Below, piece after piece: positions 25,059 through 33,500 of a stretch of DNA of 64,000 nucleotides (the first letter of the stretch is position 1; every line of letters begins with the position of its first letter). The notes under the pieces were generated by a model. The model was not told the DNA's origin. It saw only the letters and a program-made list of their open reading frames with translations, and made no database searches. The position numbers were made by a program, and so were the translations under genes. Location: NCBI GenBank assembly GCA_024234265.1, contig JACKOM010000007.1:76440-140439 (forward strand). The letters are read 5' to 3'. The stretch is from Oceanospirillaceae bacterium. Lineage in GTDB: Bacteria; Pseudomonadota; Gammaproteobacteria; Pseudomonadales; Oceanobacteraceae.

Positions 25059-26365
25059 GCGCTTTGCCCTTGCGCTGATGCGGTTTCAATTGCCCGTTTG
25101 AGCGGGAAATGACAAATAAACGTACTGCCCTTGCCCAGGCGTGACTGAATATCCAGGCGCCCTTCATGACGCAATAACACGTGTTTCACAATCGCCAGGC
25201 CCAGGCCCGTACCACCGGTATCCATGCTGCGGCTGGCATCGGCGCGGTAGAAACGTTCGGTGAGGCGTGGAATATGGCGGCTGTCGATGCCGATGCCGTT
25301 ATCCTGCACAGAAAAATACACACCTGTTTCATCCTGCCAGTAACGCACATTAATCATGCCGTTGGCCGGGGTGTATTTCACCGCATTAAATACCAGGTTT
25401 GAGAAGGCGCTGCGCAGCTCGTTATCCAGACCGAGCAGGTTGATATCGACCGACTCCAGGCTGATTTTATGCTGGCGTTCGCCACTCAGGGACTGGGCAT
25501 CACGCACTATGGTTTGCAACATGGGCTGCACATGCACTTCGGCGTGGTCCTGGTTATGGCTGGTTTCGAGACGGCTTAACAACAGTAAGTCGTTGACCAG
25601 ATTCTGCATGCGCTGGGATTGCTGGTTCATCTGCCCCAGGGCACGGCCCCAGCGCGGTGGCAGCATATCCTGATTTTCCATAAAGGTTTCAAGGTAGCCC
25701 GTGATCACCGTCAGCGGGGTACGCAGTTCATGGCTGACGTTGGCCACGAAGTCCTGACGCATGGCTTCGAGGTGTTTCAGACGGGTGATGTTCTGCACCA
25801 GAATTAAACGGTCGCGGCGGCCAAACAGGGTGATGTGAAATTGCAGTGTGATGTCCTGGTTGAGAGGGGAGGCAATTTCCAGGGGCTCGTCATACACAGC
25901 ATGATCAAAATAGGCTTTGAAGTTCGGGTCGCGCACCAGGTTGGTAATGGGCTGGCCAAGGTCGGTGGCTTCTTTCAGACCAAGTAAGCGGTTGGAGGCT
26001 TTATTCCACCATTCCAGGTTGCCGTGGCTGTCGACCATCAGCACCCCGTCTTTCAGGGCGGCGGTGGAATCCTGCACCCGGGTTAACACAGCTTTGAGGC
26101 GTGTCTGGGTTTGCAGATGGCTTTTTTGCAGGCGATGTACATCGTCCAGTACTTTGCCCCATAAACCGTCACTGGTGGGGGTTTCTTTGTCCTGGCTTTG
26201 TAACCAGAGCTGTAATTTACGCAGTTGTTTGAGATGCCAGATGGTGTAGGCCACAAACACCGCAAGCAGGGTCCAGGCTGTGATATCCAGTAACCAGCCA
26301 ACAAATGCAGCGACACCGGCTGCCAACGCCAAACGGCGCAGGGCTGAACGCCAACTTTGATCCAT
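25055..26365 (-). CDS. phoR: Phosphate regulon sensor histidine kinase PhoR
   Basis: 436-aa membrane kinase. An N-terminal hydrophobic hairpin (about 10-43) is followed by a charged linker, a PAS domain (about 95-200; GVLMVDSHGNLEWWNKASNRLLG), HisKA with phospho-His212 in SHELRTPLTVITGYLETF and HATPase_c (NAVKYTP, DNGIGI, GTGLGLAIVKH). As in PhoR generally there is no large periplasmic sensor, consistent with signal input from PstSCAB-PhoU. It lies 112 bp after phoB and probably shares its Pho-controlled transcript. Confidence 0.95.
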   Translation of the reverse strand: MDQSWRSALRRLALAAGVAAFVGWLLDITAWTLLAVFVAYTIWHLKQLRKLQLWLQSQDKETPTSDGLWGKVLDDVHRLQKSHLQTQTRLKAVLTRVQDSTAALKDGVLMVDSHGNLEWWNKASNRLLGLKEATDLGQPITNLVRDPNFKAYFDHAVYDEPLEIASPLNQDITLQFHITLFGRRDRLILVQNITRLKHLEAMRQDFVANVSHELRTPLTVITGYLETFMENQDMLPPRWGRALGQMNQQSQRMQNLVNDLLLLSRLETSHNQDHAEVHVQPMLQTIVRDAQSLSGERQHKISLESVDINLLGLDNELRSAFSNLVFNAVKYTPANGMINVRYWQDETGVYFSVQDNGIGIDSRHIPRLTERFYRADASRSMDTGGTGLGLAIVKHVLLRHEGRLDIQSRLGKGSTFICHFPLKRAIETASAQGQSA

Positions 26366-26477
26366 AGGGAAGGCTCAATAATCAAAAGATGCACCGCAAA
26401 CTGCGCGGTGACAGCATTCTACCTAAAGCGGGGGCATTTGGGCATGCAGTTCACACTTTATGCCCACTGCAAATGGC

Positions 26478-27176
26478 TTAAGAAGCCTTAGTGGAGAAAC
26501 GGTAACCCGTGCCGCGTACGGTTTGGATCAGGTGCTCATGCACCGGGCCAAGGGCTTTGCGTAAACGACGGATATGCACATCCACGGTACGCTCTTCCAC
26601 ATACACGTTGCCACCCCATACCTGATCCAGCAACTGGGTGCGCGAATAGGCACGTTCCTGGTGGGTCATGAAAAACTGCAGCAGACGGTATTCAGTCGGG
26701 CCCATATCCAACGCGGAGTTGTTGGCGGTTACGCGGTGGCAAACAGGGTCCAGCACCAGGCCTTCAACTTCGATCGGATCTTCCATGCCCTGTGGTGTAG
26801 AACGGCGTAATACGGCCTTGAGGCGCGCCACCAGCTCACGGGGAGAGAAGGGTTTAGTGATGTAATCATCGGCACCCGCTTCCAGGCCGATAATCTTGTT
26901 ATCTTCTTCACCCTTAGCGGTGAGCATGATAATCGGGATTTCGGCGGTACGGTCGTCGCGTTTGATACGGCGTGCAAATTCAATCCCGCTGGTACCGGGC
27001 AGCATCCAGTCGAGCAGCACCATGCTGGGCTGTTCGTCAACGATCAGTGAATATGCATCCTGGGTGTTACTGGCTTCAATACATTGATAACCAGCCATTT
27101 CCAGGGCGATGGCGATCATTTCCCTGATCGCAGCCTCATCATCAACGATGAGTATTTTTTTGCCATTCTGGCTCAT
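26478..27176 (-). CDS. phoB: Phosphate regulon response regulator PhoB
   Basis: 232-aa OmpR/PhoB-family activator. Receiver: acidic pocket DDE (12-14), phospho-Asp56 (LLDWMLPGTSG), Lys in the GADDYITKPFSPREL segment. The winged-helix DNA-binding domain occupies about 130-230 (MGPTEYRLLQFFMTHQERAYSR, VEERTVDVHIRRLRKALG). An ATG 36 bp upstream overlaps the predicted -10, so the start MSQNGKKILIVDDE is preferred; E. coli PhoB is 229 aa. It should bind the three Pho boxes described here, including its own. Confidence 0.96.
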   Translation of the reverse strand: MSQNGKKILIVDDEAAIREMIAIALEMAGYQCIEASNTQDAYSLIVDEQPSMVLLDWMLPGTSGIEFARRIKRDDRTAEIPIIMLTAKGEEDNKIIGLEAGADDYITKPFSPRELVARLKAVLRRSTPQGMEDPIEVEGLVLDPVCHRVTANNSALDMGPTEYRLLQFFMTHQERAYSRTQLLDQVWGGNVYVEERTVDVHIRRLRKALGPVHEHLIQTVRGTGYRFSTKAS

Positions 27177-27210
27177 GGAAGTCAGTCTCTTGGCTTTTAA
27201 TGACGAAGGC

Positions 27211-27244
27211 ATTACACCCAGAAATTATGACAGAAGCGTGACAG
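27211..27244 (-). promoter_or_regulatory. Pho box and -10 of phoBR
   Basis: Reading the minus strand, CTGTCAC (27244-27238), 4 bp, CTGTCAT (27233-27227): nearly perfect consensus half sites. Exactly 10 bp further is TGTAAT (27216-27211) as -10. This indicates autoactivation of phoBR and supports the shorter PhoB start. Confidence 0.88.
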
Positions 27245-27279
27245 ATTGCGCTGCTAACTGGCCAATCTATTAATAATGT

Positions 27280-28158
27280 TTAATTTTTAAGCAGATAATG
27301 ACCAAGAATGCCGCAGAATATGACGGCGCCAAACCAGTGATTGTGCAGGAATGCTTTAAAACAGGCGTGTTTCTCCCGCCCGCGCACCAGCCACTGGTGA
27401 TAGGCAAACAACCCTGCCCCCACCAGTAATGACACATAAAACGGCCAGCCAAATTGCAGCTGTTGGCCGGCAAATAACAGCGCCAGCAGGGTTATGCCCT
27501 GCAAAATCCCGACGATCACTTTATCCATATCACCAAACAGAATCGCAGTGGATTTCACGCCGATGTGTAGGTCGTCATCGCGGTCGACCATGGCATACAG
27601 GGTGTCATAGGCGACCGTCCAGCTAAGATTTGCGATATACAACAGCCATACAACCTTAGGCAGATCCTGTTGTTCTGCGGTAAATGCCATGGGGATTGCC
27701 CAGCTGAATGCGGCACCCAAAACCACCTGCGGAAGGTAGGTGTAACGCTTCATGAAGGGGTAAATAGCGGCGAGCAGCAGGCCGCCAAGGGACATGGCAA
27801 TGGTCATCAGGTTGGTGAATAACACCAGCACAAAGGCAAAAGCACACAGGGCGGCAAAAAAAACCAGGGCTTGTTTCTCGCTGATACGCCCGTTAGCCAA
27901 GGGGCGGTGGCGGGTACGTTCCACATGGCCATCCACATGGCGGTCGGCGTAGTCGTTAATCACACAACCGGCGGAACGCATTATTATTACGCCGAGGCTG
28001 AATATCAGCACTGTGCTGAACATGGGACTGCCATTGCCGGCGATCCACACCGCCCACAGGGTAGGCCAGAGCAGCAGATAAATACCGATGGGTTTATCCA
28101 GACGGGCGATTTCGATCAGGGCCCATAACAGGGGCTTTTGTTGCAGATGCTGTTTCAT
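27280..28158 (-). CDS. ubiA: 4-hydroxybenzoate polyprenyltransferase UbiA
   Basis: 292-aa membrane prenyltransferase of ubiquinone synthesis that attaches the polyprenyl tail to 4-hydroxybenzoate. Both Asp-rich substrate/Mg motifs are present: CVINDYADRHVDGHVERT and VAYDTLYAMVDRDDDLHIG. The start MKQHLQQKPLLWAL gives the same spacing to DKPIG as E. coli UbiA (290 aa); an ATG 24 bp upstream, 1 bp from the ubiC stop, is also possible. It is in an operon with ubiC. Confidence 0.95.
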   Translation of the reverse strand: MKQHLQQKPLLWALIEIARLDKPIGIYLLLWPTLWAVWIAGNGSPMFSTVLIFSLGVIIMRSAGCVINDYADRHVDGHVERTRHRPLANGRISEKQALVFFAALCAFAFVLVLFTNLMTIAMSLGGLLLAAIYPFMKRYTYLPQVVLGAAFSWAIPMAFTAEQQDLPKVVWLLYIANLSWTVAYDTLYAMVDRDDDLHIGVKSTAILFGDMDKVIVGILQGITLLALLFAGQQLQFGWPFYVSLLVGAGLFAYHQWLVRGREKHACFKAFLHNHWFGAVIFCGILGHYLLKN

Positions 28159-28183
28159 AGGGCTACGCGCAAATCCGGGCATT

Positions 28184-28717
28184 TTAGGCCCGGCAGGGCG
28201 GGATGGCTACAAAAGCCTCGCTGACCATCAGGGGTTTGCCACTCAGGTAAAACACCGAGCGGCGCGCATAACGGGGTTGGGCAGGTTTAGCGGCGCCGAT
28301 TTTTAATTCCAGCGGGCCGCGGCGCATCTGCGGATGTGCAAACAGATATTCCCCGAGGGGTTTGCTGCCCAAACGTAACAGGCGTTTTTCGCGCCCGCTG
28401 AGGGTGCTGAGGGGAATCACACTGCGCGCCACCACACAGACCTGGCCATCCACTAACAGCTGCACTTCGCGCAGATAAACCCGCTGGCGCGGATCAATGC
28501 CCATGCTCATCGCCTCAGAGGCCGTGGGCTGGCCGTAACCTGTGAATTTCACATCCACCCCGAAACTGTGCCGAGCGAGTGCTTTGAGGGCCTGGGTGAG
28601 GGAGCCGCTGTTGAGTACCAGTGTGCGCTCCGGAAAGGGCACCATGCTGCTGGGGGTTTTACGCAGGCGTACCCAGGGTTGTTGGCGGAAGCTGGCGGGT
28701 AACAGGGATTTCAGCAC
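28184..28717 (-). CDS. ubiC: Chorismate pyruvate-lyase UbiC
   Basis: 177-aa cytoplasmic enzyme that splits chorismate into pyruvate and 4-hydroxybenzoate, the first committed step of ubiquinone synthesis and the substrate of UbiA. Family features: VYLREVQLLVDGQVCVVARSV (central strands), KPLGEYLFAH and the C-terminal RRSVFYLSGKPLMVSEAF ending in a Pro-rich tail. Preceded by AAGGAGTCCCC. The 265-bp inverted-repeat element lies 50 bp upstream, so the ubiCA promoter may lie in the small remaining gap or in the element. Confidence 0.92.
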   Translation of the reverse strand: MLKSLLPASFRQQPWVRLRKTPSSMVPFPERTLVLNSGSLTQALKALARHSFGVDVKFTGYGQPTASEAMSMGIDPRQRVYLREVQLLVDGQVCVVARSVIPLSTLSGREKRLLRLGSKPLGEYLFAHPQMRRGPLELKIGAAKPAQPRYARRSVFYLSGKPLMVSEAFVAIPPCRA

Positions 28718-28767
28718 GGGGACTCCTTAGACCGGCGCAGGATGGGCGAAGGTCAGGCATAAATCAA

Positions 28768-29032
28768 GGGAACCTCTGAATAACTCTGCACAACGTCGCG
28801 CATGTGCTGCCAGTTGAGATTGGCAAGGCGGCGATTGCAGGAAATGACAAGTCCTTTTCAAGATCGCCAACGCAGCCGGATCGACTGGCAGCCTGCGCCC
28901 TACGGGGCTTTGCGAAACAAACCAGCTCGGTGTTGCAGTTTTTTGACGTAACTCGTTATGCCTGCAAATCTGCGCCTTGATCTGATTTGTTTCGCCAAGC
29001 CGATGCGGGCACTGAGTTATTAAGTGGTTCCC
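28768..29032. mobile_element. MITE-like element with 19-bp terminal inverted repeats
   Basis: The ends GGGAACCTCTGAATAACTC (28768-28786) and the reverse complement of 29014-29032 match at 17 of 19 positions. Inside, 28906-28925 and 28982-29001 form a second inverted repeat (about 17 of 20), and subterminal blocks around CAAGGCG...TTGCAGG are also mirrored. There is no transposase and no credible ORF. An AA dinucleotide on both sides may be a short target duplication. It fills most of the 448-bp gap between ubiC and rubA. The GGGAACCTCTGAA end looks like an IS-type terminus, but I cannot name the family. Confidence 0.72.
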
Positions 29033-29097
29033 AAGCGCGACAAGGACGCAAAAAACCGACAAAATGCGCCGCGATAACGGCTCCTGCCGGCAAACAT

Positions 29098-29126
29098 TTG
29101 AGTAATGGCAGCCCTTTGGTTAGGGT
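29098..29126 (+). promoter_or_regulatory. Possible promoter of the rubredoxin operon
   Basis: TTGAGT and TAGGGT are spaced by 17 bp, about 40 bp before the rubredoxin start. The -10 is weak, so this is tentative. Confidence 0.35.
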
Positions 29127-29165
29127 ATGCGTTTTTTTGTAGGACAATCTTTGGAGTCAGTATCC

Positions 29166-29342
29166 ATGGCGAATGAATTCCGTAAGTGGCAGTGCATTGT
29201 GTGCGGCTGGATTTATGACGAAGCAACCGGCGCTCCGGAAGAAGGTATCGCCCCGGGTACCCTGTGGGGTGATGTGCCGGCTGACTGGGTGTGCCCGGAC
29301 TGCGGCGTAGGTAAAGACGACTTTGAAATGATCGAAATCTAA
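29166..29342 (+). CDS. rubA: Rubredoxin
   Basis: 58-aa electron carrier with a single iron bound by four cysteines: Cys10/Cys13 (CIVCGW) and Cys43/Cys46 (CPDCGV), plus the usual WIYDEATG and DVPADWVC. It starts MANEFRKWQC behind GGAG. The gene for its reductase follows after 10 bp. In pseudomonads such rubredoxins serve alkane hydroxylation or oxidative stress; no alkB is in this window, so the acceptor here is unknown. Confidence 0.97.
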   Translation: MANEFRKWQCIVCGWIYDEATGAPEEGIAPGTLWGDVPADWVCPDCGVGKDDFEMIEI

Positions 29343-29352
29343 AGGATTACAC

Positions 29353-30492
29353 GTGCTGCCCATCGTCATCGTAGGAACCGGCCTCGCCGGATACAACCTG
29401 GTTAAAGAACTGCGTAAAACCGATACCTCAAGCCAGGTCATCATGCTTACCCAGGACGACGGGCGGCAGTATTCCAAGCCCATGTTGTCCACGGGTTTCA
29501 GTAAGGGCAAGGATGATACCGGCCTGGCGATGGCGGATGCCGCTGCCATGGCCGAGCAACTTAATATGGAAGTGCGCACCCATTGCCGGGTTGAGTCCAT
29601 CGATACCAGCGCCCGTGTTGTGCATACCAGCCTCGGGGAAATTGCCTACGGTAAACTGGTGCTGGCCCTGGGTGCCGCCCCTGTGTTGCCTCCCATTGCC
29701 GGTAAAGAGCACCTGCAGGTGATTAACGATCTGCAGGACTATGCCCGTTTCCATGCGGCGGTGCAGGGCAAACAAAAAATTCTGATTTTAGGTGCAGGTC
29801 TGGTGGGCACTGAATACGCCCATGATCTGGCCAGTGCAGGTTATCAGGTGACCCTGGTGGCACCTGACCAGCATTTGTTATCCCGCCTGATGCCGGCCCC
29901 GGCCGGTGATGCGATTGCCGCAGCCCTGCAAACCCTGGGTGTAAGCCTGCATCTCGGCCAGGCCGTGACAGCGGTTGCCAAGGCTGGGAAAGGTTTTGCC
30001 GCAACCCTGCAAGATGGCAGTGAATTGCAGGCGGACGTAGTGTTATCTGCCGTGGGTTTAAAACCCCGCACTGAACTGGCCATGGCAGCGGGTATCGAAT
30101 GCGGCCGTGCCATTAAGGTGAACCGTCTGCTGCAAACCAATGTGCAGGATGTGTATGCATTAGGTGACTGCGCCGAAGTCGACGGCCTTAACCTGCTGTA
30201 TGTGTTACCCCTTATGACCTGTGCCCGCACCCTGGCGAAAACCCTGGCTGGCACCCCTTCCCAGGTCAGTTACGGTGTGATGCCAGTGATGGTAAAAACC
30301 CCAACCCTCGCCAACGTGGTTTGCCCGGTAGCGGCAGATATGCAGGGTGAATGGCAGATTGAGCAGTCCGGCAGTGACATTAAAGCCAGATTTATTGACA
30401 TTAATGGCCAGCTGCAGGGATATGCCTTGACCGGTGCCTGCACAGCTGAAAAGATGGCCCTCAACGGCCAGATGCCGCCACTGCTGGCCTGA
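29353..30492 (+). CDS. rubB: Rubredoxin reductase (FAD/NADH)
   Basis: 379-aa flavoprotein that passes electrons from NAD(P)H to rubredoxin. FAD site VGTGLAGYNLVKEL near the start, the DDGRQYSKPMLSTGFSKGKD block, NAD site LGAGLVGTEYAHDL (about 150) and FAD-binding YALGDCAEVDGLNLLYV (about 270). It aligns well with the P. aeruginosa reductase through to the C-terminal YALTGA. The start codon is GTG behind AAAGGATT, 10 bp after rubA, so the two are an operon. Confidence 0.94.
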   Translation: MLPIVIVGTGLAGYNLVKELRKTDTSSQVIMLTQDDGRQYSKPMLSTGFSKGKDDTGLAMADAAAMAEQLNMEVRTHCRVESIDTSARVVHTSLGEIAYGKLVLALGAAPVLPPIAGKEHLQVINDLQDYARFHAAVQGKQKILILGAGLVGTEYAHDLASAGYQVTLVAPDQHLLSRLMPAPAGDAIAAALQTLGVSLHLGQAVTAVAKAGKGFAATLQDGSELQADVVLSAVGLKPRTELAMAAGIECGRAIKVNRLLQTNVQDVYALGDCAEVDGLNLLYVLPLMTCARTLAKTLAGTPSQVSYGVMPVMVKTPTLANVVCPVAADMQGEWQIEQSGSDIKARFIDINGQLQGYALTGACTAEKMALNGQMPPLLA

Positions 30493-30509
30493 GCGCCAAC
30501 CCCATACAG

Positions 30510-30555
30510 GCCTTTGCCGCCGGGCAAAGGCGCACACAGCCTGAGCTGTCAGGCT
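30510..30555 (+). repeat. Two tandem perfect hairpins between rubB and the HU gene
   Basis: GCCTTTGCC-GCCG-GGCAAAGGC (9 bp) is followed after 6 bp by AGCCTGA-GCTG-TCAGGCT (7 bp). No U-run follows, so they are not classic terminators; they may protect RNA ends or regulate HU. Confidence 0.6.
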
Positions 30556-30591
30556 GATAAAAATAACAACAAAAACATCAAGGAGCAGAAC

Positions 30592-30867
30592 ATGCGCAAA
30601 CCCGAGCTGGCCGCATTTGTGGCTGAAAAAGCCGACCTGAGCAAAGATAAAGCCGCCGAAATCATTACCCTGATCACCGACCATATCGGTGAAACCCTGC
30701 GTAAAGGCGAAACCGTTAACTTGGTGGGTTTTGGCAGTTTTAACCAGAAATCCCGCGCTGCCCGTCAGGGTAAAAACCCGAAGACCGGCGAAGCTATCAC
30801 CATTGCTGCCAGCAAATCCGTTGCTTTCAAACCGGGCAAAGCCCTGAAAGACAGCGTTAACCAATAA
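30592..30867 (+). CDS. hup: HU-family DNA-binding protein
   Basis: 91-aa nucleoid protein. The helical body KPELAAFVAEKADLSKDKAA and DHIGETLRKGETVNLVGFGSF is followed by the DNA-binding arm GKNPKTGEAITIAASKSVAFKPGK. Start chosen behind AAGGAG rather than an upstream in-frame ATG inside the hairpins. Whether it is the alpha-, beta- or a divergent third HU cannot be told; the equivalent PAO1 gene beside rubredoxin is annotated as an HU-like protein. Confidence 0.93.
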   Translation: MRKPELAAFVAEKADLSKDKAAEIITLITDHIGETLRKGETVNLVGFGSFNQKSRAARQGKNPKTGEAITIAASKSVAFKPGKALKDSVNQ

Positions 30868-31025
30868 GACCTTGGTTCCCTTGTAGTCATTGTCGCCCCC
30901 CTGCGGCGTGGTATCATGGCCACGCGTTGCGGGGGCTGTCATCAAACTATAATCTTTGATACCCCAGTAGAAATTACAGCCGTAGTTCCGTGCCGGGCGG
31001 CCCCTCTTCGACGCAGTGAGTTTTT

Positions 31026-31421
31026 ATGTCGTACTTCAATCCGGTAATTATTATGTTCAAATTTAAAGCACTCCTGTGGGTATTCGGGCGCTTGCTGAAA
31101 AAAGCCGCCAAAACTAACCCTGACTTTGTGGAATACATCAAAGGCAAGGATCTGACCTTCCAGATCCAGACTGCCAAAGGCAAAGGCCGTCATTTCATCG
31201 TGAAAGAGGGCACTGTGCGCTCCAAACGTGGCCTGGCGAAAACCCCAACCTTCAGCCTGATTTTCAAAGATGCGGCCACCGCCTTAGGTGTAATGACCTC
31301 CAAGGATAAAACTGCCTTTATGAAAGCCATTCAGGATAAAGACCTGGTGATCAGCGGCGATTTTAAAGAAGTGATGTGGTTCCAGGGGCTGACCAAGTAC
31401 CTCAAACCCAAAAGGAAATAA
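31026..31421 (+). CDS. SCP2 sterol-binding-like small protein
   Basis: 131-aa soluble protein. The middle resembles SCP2-type lipid-binding domains: FQIQTAKGKGRHFIVKEGTVRSKRG, PTFSLIFKDAATALGVMTSK, then KDLVISGDF. The first ~20 residues are hydrophobic/basic (FKFKALLWVFGRLLKKAAK), perhaps an amphipathic membrane-contact helix. An ATG at 31053 (MFKFKALLWV) is an equally good start; neither has a clear ribosome site. It ends 3 bp before the symporter gene. Function is unknown; lipid or acyl-CoA binding is inferred. Confidence 0.65.
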   Translation: MSYFNPVIIMFKFKALLWVFGRLLKKAAKTNPDFVEYIKGKDLTFQIQTAKGKGRHFIVKEGTVRSKRGLAKTPTFSLIFKDAATALGVMTSKDKTAFMKAIQDKDLVISGDFKEVMWFQGLTKYLKPKRK

Positions 31422-31424
31422 TCA

Positions 31425-32717
31425 ATGGCGCAGGATACGAACCGTTTAACCCGTCATATCCTGCTAGCCATGCTGCTGGGCATAGGCCTTGGGGCCTGTG
31501 CCCAGTGGTTGCTTGAAAGCCTCGCGTTACCCTCCCTGAATACTTTTTTTCATACCTGGTTAAGTGGTGGCCTGTTCTGGGTCATAGGTAAGGTATTTGT
31601 TGCCTCCCTGAAATTATTGGTTGTGCCTCTGGTGCTGGTGTCACTGGTGTGTGGGGCGGCGAGCCTCAGCGCCGGCAGTGAGCTTGGGCGGGTGGGCCTG
31701 AAAACCCTGATTTTGTATTTGTTAACCACGGCCCTCGCGATCAGCCTCGCCATGCTGGCGGCTGTGCTGTTTGAACCGGGTGTAGGAGTCAGCCTGGAAA
31801 CCCGCGGCCCAGTGCAGGTCAATACCCCCACCAGTTTTGCCAATGTGCTGGTGGGTATTTTCCCCAGCAATCCCTTTGCCGCCATGGTGGAAGGCAACAT
31901 GCTGCAGGTAATCGTATTTGCCCTGTTGTTGGGTACTGCGTTACGCCAGGCCGGCACAGCCGGGCAGCGCATCCATGCCCAGTTTAATGACTGGAACGAA
32001 GTGGTCATGGTGCTGGTGGGGCTGCTGATGCGGTTTGCCCCCTACGGTGTATTTGCCCTGCTGTTTAACCTGTTTGCCGAAAAAGGTTTTGCCACCCTGC
32101 AGGATCTCGCCCTGTATTTCATGACGGTTCTGTTGGTATTGCTGGCGCAGATGTTATTGGTTTACCCCAGCCTGCTGGTTTTTCTGGCACGGCTTAACCC
32201 CCTGATTTTTTTGAAAAAAATGCGCCAGGTGCATGTCTTTGCGTTTTCTACTGCCTCGTCCAACGCCACCTTGCCGGTGACATTACAGGTGGTGGAAAAA
32301 CGCCTGGGGGTGGATAACCGCATCGCATCTTTTGCAATTCCCCTTGGCGCGACGCTGAACATGGATGGCACTGCTATTATGCAAGGGGTAGCAACCGTGT
32401 TTATTGCCCAGGCCTATGGGGTTGATTTATCCATGTCGGCCTACCTGCTGGTGATACTGACCGCGACCCTGGCGTCGGTCGGTACTGCCGGGGTGCCCGG
32501 TGTCGGGCTGGTGACTCTGTCCATGGTGCTGCAGCAGGTCAACCTGCCGGTGGAAGGCATAGCCCTGATCATGGGCGTCGACAGGTTGCTGGATATGTTA
32601 CGCACCGCGGTGAACGTGACCGGCGATGCGGCGGTGGCCTGTGTGGTGGCCGCCAGTGAAGGCAAGCTGAACCCTGAATGTTATGCACAACAAACGGGGG
32701 TTACGGAGAGCGGGTAA
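31425..32717 (+). CDS. Dicarboxylate/amino acid:cation symporter (DAACS, GltP/DctA type)
   Basis: 430-aa membrane carrier with eight helices and two re-entrant loops. Family blocks: SLKLLVVPLVLVSLVCGAASL, the serine-rich loop FSTASSNATLPVTLQVVEKR, the LGATLNMDGTAIMQG motif (NMDGT) and the last-helix GVDRLLDMLRTAVNVTGDA. Likely substrates are glutamate, aspartate or C4-dicarboxylates driven by Na+ or H+; the exact one cannot be read from sequence. Preceded by AAGGAA; the next gene begins at the base after its stop. Confidence 0.93.
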   Translation: MAQDTNRLTRHILLAMLLGIGLGACAQWLLESLALPSLNTFFHTWLSGGLFWVIGKVFVASLKLLVVPLVLVSLVCGAASLSAGSELGRVGLKTLILYLLTTALAISLAMLAAVLFEPGVGVSLETRGPVQVNTPTSFANVLVGIFPSNPFAAMVEGNMLQVIVFALLLGTALRQAGTAGQRIHAQFNDWNEVVMVLVGLLMRFAPYGVFALLFNLFAEKGFATLQDLALYFMTVLLVLLAQMLLVYPSLLVFLARLNPLIFLKKMRQVHVFAFSTASSNATLPVTLQVVEKRLGVDNRIASFAIPLGATLNMDGTAIMQGVATVFIAQAYGVDLSMSAYLLVILTATLASVGTAGVPGVGLVTLSMVLQQVNLPVEGIALIMGVDRLLDMLRTAVNVTGDAAVACVVAASEGKLNPECYAQQTGVTESG

Positions 32718-33500
32718 ATGAAAAAATTGCTTATTCTGTGTGTACTCGGTGTCAGTCCATGGGTATCAGCCAGCAGCCAGCAGGAGCTGGACGGAATAAG
32801 CGAGCAGGTCCCGCAACTCTGGGAAGATTACCGCCCCCTGTGTGAAGGGGGTTATGAATACCAGGTGCAGCTCGGTTTGGGTGATCGCCTGCTGTATCTG
32901 GATAATCACCTTACAGGTACCCCCTTAAGCCAGTCGTTACGTCAGGCCCAGCGTCAGCTGGTGGATATCAGTGGCATGTGGAATGGCGAAAGCTGGGCAA
33001 GCCGCTGGCAGCTTGAGCAGGCAGCCCTGGCCCCCGCACAGCGTGAAGCCCTGCGCGATTATCTTTTCAAACTGCAGGATCAAAAACCCTCCGGCGAACG
33101 TGAATCCTTGGTGCGTGGCATTGCCCGGCACGGTATCCGCCTTAATCTGGCCCTGCGTGAAGGCATCTGGAAAACCTGTTACGCGCTGGATAAACAAACC
33201 CAGGGTGAGGTGCTGGAACGTCAGTTAGATGACCGCTGGCTGGAACAACAGCCCCTGGTGAAATACGAAGTTGAACGGGAACAGATGGCCTATTACTTCT
33301 TTGCTTTCCGTGCTGTTACCACAGCGAACCTGCGGGAATATGCCCGCCTCGAAGAGGGTATTCAGGCTTGGACCGACGTGATGGAAGGGGCGATACGCAA
33401 CCACTTTGCAGGGTTGCGTAACCAACTGGTGGCAGTGCCCCTTAACCTCCCTGCGACAGTTGCCGGGCCATTGCCTGAAGAGCTTCTTCCGCTTCAATAA
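32718..33500 (+). CDS. Secreted protein of unknown function
   Basis: 260 aa with a clear signal peptide (MKKLLILCVLGVSPWVSA). The mature protein is helical, Gln/Leu/Arg-rich, with two Cys (about residues 41 and 154). The C-terminal stretch YYFFAFRAVTTANLREYARLEEG weakly recalls DUF2059-type proteins; I would not name it on that. It starts immediately after the symporter stop (ATG shares no bases with it), so it is probably translated from the same transcript. Its last 59 bp overlap the convergent HDOD gene, an unusually long tail overlap. Confidence 0.7.
   Translation: MKKLLILCVLGVSPWVSASSQQELDGISEQVPQLWEDYRPLCEGGYEYQVQLGLGDRLLYLDNHLTGTPLSQSLRQAQRQLVDISGMWNGESWASRWQLEQAALAPAQREALRDYLFKLQDQKPSGERESLVRGIARHGIRLNLALREGIWKTCYALDKQTQGEVLERQLDDRWLEQQPLVKYEVEREQMAYYFFAFRAVTTANLREYARLEEGIQAWTDVMEGAIRNHFAGLRNQLVAVPLNLPATVAGPLPEELLPLQ

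Noticed and set aside
30205..30945. 246-codon open frame on the minus strand across rubB, the HU gene and their gap
   Set aside because: It is antisense to two well-supported genes, has no ribosome site or family resemblance, and is a mirror of their codon use.
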